A stretch of 64,000 nt of DNA from Punica granatum (Eukaryota; Streptophyta; Magnoliopsida; Myrtales; Lythraceae), in contig NC_045132.1 of the NCBI RefSeq assembly GCF_007655135.1, positions 15,376,001 to 15,440,000 on the forward strand, given 5' to 3'. The notes under the pieces are model-generated. The model saw nothing but the letters and a program-made list of their open reading frames with translations, had not been told where the DNA came from and did no database searches. Position numbers and translations under genes: made by a program. This document shows positions 1 to 10,642 of this stretch, piece after piece; the first letter of the stretch is position 1; each line of letters starts with the position of its first letter.

Positions 1-503
1 CCAGCTGCCTCTCCCACTGGCCGCATCGGCAGTGAGGCTCTCTTCCGTATGGCATGGGCGGAAGCTAAAGTAATCGCAGCCGGCGAGGCGAGTGGCAAGG
101 TCAGAGTCGGACACGAAGACACTCGACCGGCAGAGGGGGCACACGGGGTTGGAGTGGAGCCAGGAGTCCACGCACTGGGCGTGGGAGGCGTTTCAGCACA
201 GAGGAAGCACCCGGACCTGATCGTAAGGCCTGAATGTGGACAGGCAGATCGTGCGGTCGGAGTCCGGCCCGCCTTCATCTGAGGAGCAAGGGGTAATGGA
301 GGAGAAGGAGAAGAGCAGGAGGGAGGTGCTGCCGGTAATGGTGGCAGGTGGAGGTGGCGGGAAGAGGAGATGGCGGGGGCCGGAGAGGAGGGAGAGGGAG
401 AAAACAGACGGAGGAGGCCCCGGCGGAGAAGGATGATGATGACGGCGGTGAGGGAGAGGATGAGGAGAATGAAGACGACGCTGGCGGCAGCGGACGACGA
501 CAT
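1..503 (-). pseudogene. ATL-type RING-H2 E3 ubiquitin ligase pseudogene, 3' end beyond window
   Basis: Read on the minus strand, an ATG at 503 opens a hydrophobic segment (MSSSAAASVVFILLILSLTA, then VIIILLRR) like the N-terminal membrane anchor of ATL ubiquitin ligases. A proline/serine-rich linker follows. The RING-H2 domain (roughly 260-120) lies in a different frame, so there is at least one frameshift in the linker. The domain is recognisable (CLSTFRPYDQVRVLPLC, then QCVDSWLHSNPVCPLCR) but damaged: the first zinc-ligand Cys is Arg (DRTIC), and after LPLC there is a TGA stop followed by Asn where the first ligand His belongs. Intact ATLs pass ubiquitin from E2 enzymes to targets at membranes. 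With a frameshift, a stop and two lost zinc ligands this copy should not encode a working ligase. The family call is firm. Assembly error is an unlikely explanation for so many separate lesions. Confidence 0.8.
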
Positions 504-1340
504 GATCGTGTAGAGAGAGAGAGAGAGGGGATGGCTTGGCGGGAACTTGTTCAGTTTCAATTATGTTCAGCGCTCTCAGGCAGGAGAACATGAATATGCC
601 AAGCGAAGTGGAGTGCGTGACAATGGCATTGAGTCGACTCGACACGACTCAGACAACATTGTCAGTAAAACTGAATCCGGGGAACAATCTCGGAGTTTCG
701 ACAAAGAACCGCCTCGGAACGATAATTGCAAATCAATTCGCTGGAGTTCCTTTCCTTATAACAGAACACAAATTCGAAAATGTGTTACTTTTCTTTGAAT
801 ATGAGCTCCTCTAAATTTCAACACTCAAATTCACTCTATTATAAATATACATATTATAAATGTCATTTATGATCTTACATTAGCGTGAATCTTTTCCATA
901 TGCCGAAGTGAAGTGGGAGTATAATATCGCACTAATTATCATATACTTATTGGTGGTGATTCGAAAGTCTGCACAACCAGAGGCCTTTTTAATTCTACGT
1001 GTCGAATCCTGATTTTTTGTCCTAACTTTCATAATTTATATAGATATACAACTGTAAATATAACAACAAAAGAGGTTTAATGTAGTGTTACAAAACGTTG
1101 ACCTGAAATTAATAGGTTCTAAACTCGAATTCTTATTGACAAACCATCCCATGACTCTTGATTTTCCTTTCCCTACTAGAAACTTTGGGCCCTCCTCCAT
1201 AGACATCCCATGGTGGCGGCAGCGATGAATTCTTTATTCCTTTACTTCCTATTTTTCTCGTATTTTGAATTTAACAATGGTGAATTTAATCTTTCACCCT
1301 TAAAGAAAGTCACATGCAATGCATATGACCTATTTTAGTT
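504..1340. other. Intergenic, no gene seen
   Basis: Upstream of the ATL relic. A short GA run at 514-527 marks what was probably its 5' leader. The rest is AT-rich with no open frame of interest and no clear repeat. Confidence 0.5.
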
Positions 1341-1478
1341 GGAAAAGTGGTCGGAAATCAAGTTGAGGGTGGACGGTGCCTATTTTTAGATAGATCAGGG
1401 GGTATACTGCAAAATTTTAATGGTTGAGTGGCAATGTGCATTCGGACTCAATGGTTGGAGGACAAAGTGCATTTTTTT
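1341..1478 (-). mobile_element. Solo MULE terminal inverted repeat fragment
   Basis: On the minus strand this stretch follows the order of motifs in the terminal repeat of the MULE at 20,109-21,056: a start reading roughly 'gcactttgtcctcc', then 'ccattgagtc', a CCCC/TGATC block, 'caccgtccaccctcaac', and finally a 'ccgaccacttttcc' block. No partner inverted copy is visible nearby, so it is a truncated or solo end. Identity is moderate, judged by eye. Confidence 0.5.
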
Positions 1479-1691
1479 GAGAAAAATAACACCGTATGAC
1501 ACGATTTTTTTAATCTTCTCGCGTTACAACATAAAATGAAATAATTTCACTATACATTACCAATTTTTTTCCCCCACAATATTCAATCTGTTTTTTCATC
1601 ACACGACACGATTTTTTGACTGTGAGTTTTTTGGGGCAATTTTGTAAGAATGAGAATCTGAGGAACCTAAAACAAATAATATAAAATCTAT

Positions 1692-1750
<59 letters not shown>

Positions 1751-1751
1751 A
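1692..1751. repeat. Compound (CT)n(AT)n microsatellite
   Basis: About 36 bases of uninterrupted CT repeat run directly into about 22 bases of AT repeat. A CT-rich, TATA-like and GC-richer stretch follows (1,770-2,120), which could be an old promoter/leader. Confidence 0.95.
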
Positions 1752-1769
1752 ATGATAAGCTCATTCATG

Positions 1770-4700
1770 CCTTTTTTATATTTACTCGCTTCCTCTTCCG
1801 CCCACTCCCGCGCTCGCTAGCCCCCCACATCCAAGCAAACCTGACTGTCTCCTCTCCTTTTGCCTTCTCCATTGTCCCCTGCACATTCGTTTTCCGCCTC
1901 TGTGCATCTGTCCTTCGCCCATGCTCTGCATCGCCTAACGGTTCCACTCTCCCTTCGACTCTTGCTCCTTGATCGCGCACACAGAGGGTGGATCCTTCCC
2001 TACCCGTGCCCGCTCATATTTGCCCGTATTCACTTTTAACCTACCTCGACATAAGATCTGTCGCTGGGATTTCGTGGGAGCAGATTCTGCCTTGACATTT
2101 AGAATCAACTGGAATCGTTTACAGGTTTGTGCTTGGCGCATCATGCTTCACTCTATATTCGTGGTTGGCCAATGCGTTTTAAGAATTTGCACCACTTATA
2201 AAGTTGCTGCTGCATTGTACTGCTCCCCATGCCCGCTACATGCTCGACAGAATGCTGGAACCTGGTTGTAATATGCTTCCCAATTTGGTTCTGTTCTTGT
2301 GCAGCAATTCGTGGTCTCTTGCACAATTCGTGGTCTCTGATGGTAGTATGAAGGCCAAAAAATTCAAGCCCCGCTGCAAAACGGTCCTACCCCGTGCTGT
2401 CACGCAGCCAGCCCGAATATCACGCAGGATGGTAAGTCCTCAATCAGCCCAAAAAGAAAAGAAAAGAAAAAGCCTGTTGCGGTTGATTATGTTTTTCCGG
2501 CCGCCCATTTATGCCACTTTGCCCTGCTTCACTCTGCTGTGATCGAAAAGGGGTGTCGTCAATTACAACAAGAATCGATTTTGATAGTACTGTTAGTACT
2601 GTCCCGTCCTTCTGGATCCTGAACCCGCATCAAAATCGCCGGTTCTTCTCCTTTTTGTGGGTTCATAATTTAGTACACTGTAAGATCAATACTCGCAGTT
2701 GAACATTACGCTGCTAATTATATTTCAACGCCATTATGGATCACTCAAAACCATGTGCAGCATAGAACTAGCCAGTGAAGCTGCACTACCATGAGTGTAT
2801 ACCATGGTTTCAAACAAAATACTTTCTTCGAAAGGTTTTCTCTGCCAACGGTTTTACCCCTTCTCAGGTGTGTTTGCAGTGATGGTATCTATAGTTGTTT
2901 AACTCCCTCTTGCTAGCAACTGATGCCTATTCTTTCACTGTACATTTGCGTCAGTGATTACTGCTATGAGGTTCCTTTGTCAGCATCCTTCAAAATTATA
3001 AGACGTATTATGCCTCACTCAGTTAGAGGTCTCCTAAAAAACATAGACCATAAATTTTCTTCTTGTTTATATTAATTTTGGGACTTAAGGTAGAATTGGA
3101 AAGAGGAAAAAGTATTAGCATATCAATTTCAAGAAAAATAAGTCTGATGAAAGCAAGGTTTATGAGCTGTTCTATTCAATTAATGGATAAGCCTCTGACC
3201 CACTTTCTAGAGTCTTTATTGTAATTATTCCATGAGTTTCAACTTTCAAGCATATGAACTCTATTCAATTTTCCTTTGAACGATACTGTTCAAAATTTCC
3301 TAAGGCTATACATATATATACATTAATAATTAATGTCATATAAAATATAATATAATCCATCGTGATTTTGTTCGACTTCCAGTGTGCTTAGGTTTCTTCT
3401 CATGTACTATTTTGCACAGAAAAAAATCTGTCGGTTCCTCTATTACCTCACTGTACAAGTGACTGGAAAAGCAAATTTGCCCTTGTGTAGATTTTACATC
3501 TTTTTTCGATTGGAGGGAAAGAGAGGACAATATATTGAGTGATCTTTCCCATAGTTGTATATTGACCTAATTGCACCATATTTTGCTAGCTATGAATTCA
3601 AAGCTTCACAATGCAGCATGCTTTGATAATATATATAAAATATTACTGTCTTATGAAAGTCTGGCTAATAAGTACCTTGCAAGGATTTTCATGTTCTAAT
3701 CAGTGAGGTTACTGCAATCTTGCATCTTTCAAGAATTAAGTACACATATTTAGTTATATGCATTTTCCTTTGAAGTGTAATGAGTGTATCCATTGTGTTC
3801 AATGCTGAAGTTTACATATGCGTATTTATGTACAAATATATATACTTGTATATGTATATAGGTTTTGCAGATTTACTTCACTACTGACCATCTATCTTTG
3901 TTAGTTTCTTTTTCATTATATCTGCTTCTTGGGGTATTTTTAAGAGCAAGCTTCAAGTACAATAATGGCTAATGTTGCCCTTTAGTTAAGCTGAGATTAG
4001 GTTGGACTTTTATTTGCTACATTTGATTATCTGTATATAGGTGAAAAACTGTTGTTAAGATGCACTTTTTGATTATGCATGTTTCCACGCATAAATATAG
4101 TTTTTCTTTTCCCAGTTGAAATTCATCTACCAGCTATTTATCACATCCCAAACTTTGCAATTATTGATGGTTTTGGACCATTTTCCACTGGGCTCTTTCT
4201 ATATACCTTCGATCTATTGGAAAGGTTATATTGAGAGGTGGTAATTTCTTCAATCGCATCGTACCTATTCTCTTTGGGCTGTATTGTTATGCTTTCATTG
4301 AATCAATAGATACAGATATTCTCTATTAGTAAAGACTATATTTTCTATAGTTTTTTGTCACTGCCCTATAGTTCTTTGTGGGTATGTGCCTCCTCTTTAG
4401 AGTACACCTACTCCAAATCTGGACTTTTGTTTTTGGAGTTCCTCGTTTGCAGGCAAACAAAGTGGGAAGAAACAGAATTGTTTTTTCATGGGCTTTTCAA
4501 GAGAACGCCATACGGAAGAATTAGAATATGTTAGGAAATGAAAGACTACTCTTTGCTCAAGGATTGTGGACTGGTAATTTGAGCTAGAGAAGATGGTCTC
4601 ATTCATATATATATATATATATATATATTCTAGGTCGAAATTTTGAACTCCAGTTCTTTCCCTTAAACACTCATTCATCAGGTACCACTAACTAATGTTA

Positions 4701-5060
4701 AATGGTTCAACTTCAACTAGGTATTCTGGTTTAATTTCTTATAATTGAAACCAAGCTTATGTCAGTTGTACAGTCTTCATTTCTTTTCAGTCAATAGCAT
4801 GTTCTCTTCTCTGAACTTGGGTGTATGGTAATGTGAGATTTGATCTTATGTGGAAAGAGTATCATATTTGTGCTTGATATAATGAAAAGTTGCACGGTCA
4901 TTCACACAACTAATATTCTCAATCTAACGACTGAGATTAATTCCGTTTCAGCTGTTTTTAGTCCTAATCAAGAGGTAGTTTTAATGGCTTTGGAACCTCT
5001 GCACCGTAAATGCCCCAAGAAGCTGGGACAATCTCACAGTATAGTATAGTCTAAAACAAA
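1770..5060 (+). other. Possible transcription-unit remnant with a candidate exon
   Basis: The stretch after the microsatellite has leader-like composition to about 2,122, then a run of T-rich, intron-like DNA. A candidate exon at 2,304-2,431 is bounded by a good acceptor (ttgtgcag) and a perfect donor (ATG|GTAAGT). It can encode a basic peptide beginning MKAKKFKPRCKTVLPRAVTQ. No convincing downstream partner exon was found: joining at the acceptor at 4,452 meets a stop after about 20 codons. It could be the first exons of a decayed or long-intron gene, or chance. The family is not recognised. An AT run of about 24 bases sits near 4,604-4,629. Confidence 0.25.
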
Positions 5061-7860
5061 GCTAGATAGTGAATTTTTATTTAAATCTAACTTTTAAATT
5101 GTATATATATACAAATCAAATTGAGCTTCTGCGGGATTCTTTTGTCAGTCAACAACTCTTGAGTAAGGCATGGGTCTACATTTCCTTCAAATAAATTATT
5201 TAACTACATATTATTCAACTATGAATTATTGCCACGCCCACCATATATCATACTGAATTAGAAATAGTAATTATGCTGCATCAGTCAACCCTTTGGTTAT
5301 ACTTAATTAGGTGGCATGTGCTCTCTCTGAGTTAGCACATTTTCGTTCACTGATTAATCAAAATTAAAATTAATTATATATGTTTATAACCCAAAAAGTT
5401 ATAGTATAATTCTAAATAATGTTATGTGATGTACCAGTTGACGAGATCTGAATGATATTAAAGCAGAAATATTTTGTCATAATTATTATCAATAAGAAGT
5501 TGGATTTTCACTTATAATGCTAAAGTATTCAATAGATAGTTCAATTTTAATTGAAGTACTGCTGGTTGCACCAAAGTGGACCCACACTTATTTCTTTAAA
5601 TAATATTTCGAGTTGCGTCTTGCGAATAAAAAAAATTTACGTTGTGAGAGCTTTACACTTTAATGAATCAATGCAATCTAATTTTGACTTAGTCGGGACT
5701 CCTATTGGATCTTGGAATATCAGGCAATGCACACCAAAAAAAGGTACGGTTGATTTATATTCAACGACCGGATCAATAAGACGGACCGCGCATGACAGTC
5801 AGCGTCATATAGTTGTGGTCACTGTTCCTTTTAATAAGTGTTGATATTGATATGAATGGTATCTCATTCTCATCAAAGTCAATGACATATATGTGTGTGT
5901 GTGTGTGTTGCTGCAAAAGAACAGTTCAAATTCGATCCTGTATAATAAAATAAAGAACAAACCCGATGGCGTCAGCAGTTGGTCATATACGCTAAATATG
6001 GAAAATCAATATCCCTATATGATGTGCCCAAGAGCATAATAATTTTTTTGGATAGAGATGAAAATAAAACAGAATATGGAAGGGGGGAGACGTGAATTTT
6101 TTTTACATCGAGTTTTTCAAGTTTTCCATACAAATTCTCCCGATCCCTTCATTTTCATTTTTCTCCATTCAAGTAAAGTCTAAACGTAAGAAATGAACAA
6201 TATATCTTGTTTGTTTGTATGCAGGCATCGGCTCCCGCCCGTTTAGAACTCTATTATGGTTCCTTTTCTTAGTAGGTTGGAGCTTTACAACTCGAACTAA
6301 TCTACTAAGACATGGATCATATGGGATGGACAGCTGGGGTAGTACGGTGAGCGAGCTATCAAGCCAGAAATTGTGCTAAATTATTTAGCAGGGGAATTTG
6401 GTCACGAGTTATAATGATCATGCATCTATGCTCGTTATCGGAATTGAATCTACTTCTTCGTATGATAATAAAATTTGAGACAAAAAAATATTATCTTTAT
6501 TGGTGCATGACATTTCAATTTTTATCCCAACTTTCTCGACAACCTCGCGGAAAATTGATAACCACAAAATGATCTCAGGATGACCGGTTGATCATCGATG
6601 GACCTAGATTGCACACTTTTCCCAATTTACGGGCCGAAACAGGTCACGGGCAAAATCACGAGCTCCATTATTTATAAGAAAGCAAAAACAATATAGCTTG
6701 GCTTTTCAAAGTGGGACGTCCTTTTAAATGCAAACGAGACCCACGGCTCCTCTCTATCCACATAACCTAACGTTCACAATAAAAATGCCAAATAATTCCA
6801 AAAAGGGCAGCCAAAAAAATAATAAAAAAGAAAAGAAAAAAAGGGCAAACGTGAGAAGAAGGGGTATCAATCATGAGCTTCAATAAGTGTCTGCATCACC
6901 TAATTTATTTACACAAGGCCCATCCTCCTATCCTAACAAAAACTCCCCATCCTCATCATAATCAATCAATTCAATGAAGTCGTATCTATTTTGGAATCTG
7001 TTTCCCAAAAGAACATTGCTACTTCCTATGAAAAAGAACCAGCTTCCACGAAATCTTTGCACCATTTGTAAAGTTTCGTGTGCAGGGATGGATTGAGCAT
7101 TGAGGGTAGCCGCCCGTCTAAGATTTTGGTGTTCAAAAAAATCTTATATATTACTCTTTAAATTTTGCTAATATTCATTGTAATTCTCTTCCTATTCGTG
7201 CGTCTCATGACATGCATGAATGAATTTGAAAGTCGGATTTTGTTATATCTTTACAGGTTCAAGTGTACAATCCGATTAGTTGACGACGAGAATGGCTGAC
7301 ACGAACTGGCCGGTTGGTTTTCAGCGAGATTCGAGCAGTACCAGTAGTTCGATTTGTCCTGTATAAATTATATAGCAGTACATCCAACAATTTTTTTCCA
7401 ACCCTTCCGGCCAGTTTCAAGATATCTCAGTGACGTATCATTTAATCTTCTTCCTGTAAATATTGCCAAATAAGACTTTTTATATATCTGAATATAACCC
7501 AACCATAACTAAGGTGAATTATGAAAATTGATTTTGAGTGCAGCAGAAGGGAATAAATCTGAATTATAAGCTGTGAAATAACTTAACAAGCAGAAAGTTT
7601 ATGTTAGGTCTATAAATGGATATACAGGTATAGTGGCATGTACGTGTACTGACACTTTATTTTTTTTCCTTTAATGAAAATAAGAATTAATTAATTAGGT
7701 TGTCGAATATATGATTAATTTTAAGACATGTCAAAAATGAAGGGACGATAGACAAGAGGATCTGATGTGACCTGATAGAATGACTTTACAGCGCGGGAAC
7801 AAATTAAAAATTAAACAAGGGCTAGCATGTTGGCTCCATATAGATCTCATGGATTAATTA
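5061..7860. other. AT-rich intergenic DNA, one SINE-like fragment
   Basis: No gene is supported. A (TG)n run lies at 5,889-5,907. Around 5,640-5,740 the phrase 'gtgagagctttac' followed by 'cgggactcctattgga' weakly resembles the dispersed SINE-like family seen at 19,868, 34,220 and 40,613. A 40-codon ATG frame near 6,974 has no recognisable content. Confidence 0.4.
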
Positions 7861-8074
7861 TACACTAGTGCAATGCTCGGGCGTTGCGGCGGATCGAAAC
7901 TCTGAAAAAAATGAATATGTGTTTAATTAGTATAGTTTTTTAAGAAAGATACAATAAAATTTGAAAAAGACTATTACATACATCATATTTGTATATCTAG
8001 TAGTTTTTTCTATTACGAAATTTTTTCTAAATAAAAGTCGGTAAAAGTATTTTTTAGAAATAGTCCGATTATAA

Positions 8075-8640
8075 CGATCAAATCATTTGGCATAATGCAT
8101 CAACCGGATTATGTGATACCTTAGTCGGGTTAGATTTAAAAACACTACAAATGCACATTTTGACCTAACGATCGAATCATTTGACATAACATATCGATCG
8201 AATTACATGGAGTCTTATTAGGGTCGAATTTAAAAATACTAAAAAGGCGTAACGCGTCGGCGTACGATCAAATCTTTTGGCGTAGTGCGTGCTCGGATGA
8301 CATGGTACATTATTTGAATCTGATTTGAAAACACTAAAAATAGGGGAAATTTTGTTTAAAAAATAAAATTACAAAAAAAGGAAAAGACATATTACAATAG
8401 GATCATTTGACATAACACATCAATTAGATTACATGGTGTATAATTCGGTTTATATTTTAAAAAACTAAAAATATGTAAAGTTTGACATAACGATCGGATC
8501 ATTCGGCATAATACGTCAACTGAATTACATGATGTCTTACGATCAAATCTTTTGACATAATGCGTCTATCAAATTACATGATACTTTTTTCGGATGGAAT
8601 TTGAAAACAAGAGAAAGGAGTGAAATTTTTAAAAAGTAAA
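8075..8640. repeat. Diverged minisatellite, about 95-bp unit, six copies
   Basis: A unit beginning 'cgatcaaatcatttggcata' and continuing with a CATCAA..GATTACATG block and a TTTAAAAACACTAAAAAT tail recurs at about 8,075, 8,169, 8,265, 8,399, 8,491 and 8,540. Spacings are 94, 96, 134, 92 and 49 bases, so the last copy is truncated and one interval is expanded. All copies have the same orientation. No coding potential is seen. Confidence 0.75.
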
Positions 8641-8699
8641 ATTACAAAAGTTAAAAAGAATATTTTTTTTTGGAAGGTAGAGCTGCGGGTGGGTAAAAC

Positions 8700-9275
8700 T
8701 AGGTGTGTGCATGGGTATCGGGTATACCTGGAATCGGTCGGAATCTATCTGTTAAGGTAGGGTCCGGGTAGCTCATATTGAAAATAGGATAGGATCCGAG
8801 TATTAAAATCAAGAACCAGTGAAAATCGGTTCCTGTTTCGGTCTTGCCTACAGGGTATACGGAACTGGTTATTTATTAAAAAAAATAAAAGAGTAAAGTT
8901 ACTGTTTCTTTTAATGAATCAGACCATATGCATTTTGTTGTGTGGGATCGTATTATGGATGTTTAATTTTGTCGATGGATTGATGAGACATATTATTTTT
9001 TTTTGTTGTGGATTAATCTAAATCTTTGTTGATATTCTATTTGGCGTGATTACTGATTATGTATGTGACATTTTCAATTTTATTTAGCTAGAGAAAAAAA
9101 TTTATAGGTTTCAACATGGTACCTGGAACCTGTAGTATAATACAGGTTTCGGGTAGATTTCGGTTCTAAAATTCAACAGGATAGGGTTCAGTTTCAAAAT
9201 CTTGGAATTTGTCCCTTATAGGGTAGAGTCCGAGTATTGTGAAAAATACAGGGTACTCGGAATAGATCACCCCTA
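8700..9275. mobile_element. Non-autonomous hAT-like element with perfect 8-bp TSD
   Basis: The 576-bp element starts TAGGTGTGTGCATGGG and ends with the complement of TAGGGGTGATCTATTCC, imperfect inverted ends. It is flanked on both sides by the identical 8-mer GGTAAAAC (8,692-8,699 and 9,276-9,283). An 8-bp target duplication with TAGGG/CAGGG ends is the hAT signature. The interior repeats GGGTA/CGGGTA phrases and holds no transposase, so it would need an enzyme supplied in trans. Confidence 0.88.
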
Positions 9276-9283
9276 GGTAAAAC

Positions 9284-9968
9284 CCAACCACTTGCCCCAC
9301 AATGAGATGGACGAGGTTCAATTTTTTTAAATATTAATTAATGAAAATGAATGAATAGTATACGTTTCAACAAAAGTAACTAAAACATATATTGGCCATT
9401 AAGGATTTATAAGTTCCTCGCGTTGTACTTTTAAATAGAAATTTAAATTGTGTCCTTTGTACTGCCGGACATTCTATATAGATCCTAAGAATTTGTTGAC
9501 CACATGCAGACTCTCCTCTCTAGTATGTAATCTTTAATTTTTCTTGTTCTTGCTGACGAATTTTGGCATATTAGTTGCTGGGTTATCTTTATTGGATGCT
9601 GATTCGGTTACTACGTCGAGACACATCGGCAGTTGCTTTTACCTTGCTACTAGCTATAGTCATGAAGAAAATTAATGGCTTGTCTCAATCCCCCCCTTTT
9701 CTTCTTTGATGACTAAGACCCACTTGGCGCGCCGGTCCAAAAACGTGTGCAATCAAATCATCAATGTGCAATCTATTGAGATTGTACGTTCTTCATTTTA
9801 CACTAAACACCTAGAAAAGTAAATCCATGGCCATTGTCATTGTCTAGTCACCACTTGGATTTTCTCATATAACGATCGAAATTAAGTGTTTTGATTGATT
9901 GATTTTGAGGACCTTAGAGAAAGGTGTCAACATGCTAGCACGTGAAGCAAGGCACTTAGACGGATGCA
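9284..9968. other. Intergenic, nothing recognised
   Basis: Mixed-composition intergenic DNA up to the Copia target duplication. No open frame, repeat or RNA gene is supported. Confidence 0.5.
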
Positions 9969-9973
9969 TATAG

Positions 9974-10627
9974 TGTTGGGAAGGGATGTATTCAACCAAA
10001 CAATAACGCAGCGATTAATCTTCCCCCCTACTAGTGTAATCGAGATAGGAGCTAATCAAATCAACCAACAAGCAGCAAAGTAAAAAAACACCAAGAATTT
10101 TACGTGGAAAATCCCGATGTGGAGAAAAACCACGGGACCAACTCCGAATCAACGATCCACTATGAATGAAGGTTATACAATGTCTTTCATCAAGGGTAAA
10201 CCCTTGGATCACCAAACTCAAGAGAAACACTCTCTTGGATCACCCAAACACTAAATTCGTCACCCACACCGGGTGGTTCACAAAGTCAGCTGAAACAGCA
10301 CCTACAGAGCTCGAATAAAAATTTTGACCGTTCAGAACTTAGCCCCACGTGTTGTGAAGCTGCTGTCAAAATTTCGTCCCAATCGAAGTTCGTTTGACGT
10401 CCCGATCGAGGTTTGATCTCCAGCTGCGTGCTGCTCCTGTTGATCCGAATTCTGCTCTGTTCCTCTCTGTTATTCTGTGCTGATCTGCTGCTATTCCTCA
10501 GCTGGTTTGCTGAAAAATAAACCCTAACAAAAGTGGGTCCTTGGGCCTATTAAAGCCCGATAAAAGCCCGATAAAAGCCCAATACAATTTGAGCTTAACT
10601 TCCTCCAAATTGGAGGGATACCCAACA
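9974..10627 (-). repeat. Copia 3' LTR
   Basis: A 654-bp direct repeat of 14,666-15,311 that begins TGTTGGGAAGGG and ends CCCAACA on the plus strand. It carries one extra 11-bp unit 'cccgataaaag' relative to the other LTR. Confidence 0.93.
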
Positions 10628-10629
10628 AA

Positions 10630-10640
10630 CTCCCCCTCCC
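10630..10640 (-). other. Copia polypurine tract
   Basis: On the minus strand the sequence is GGGAGGGGGAGT, abutting the 3' LTR. This is the expected position and composition for plus-strand DNA priming. Confidence 0.8.
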
Positions 10641-10642
10641 GA

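Noticed and set aside
1969..2542. Two overlapping plus-strand frames
   Set aside because: Stops and splice signals break them; only the short exon-like part is kept, at low confidence.
8075..8640. CRISPR-like spaced repeats
   Set aside because: Plant nuclear DNA; units are contiguous and diverged with no unique spacers, so it is a minisatellite.
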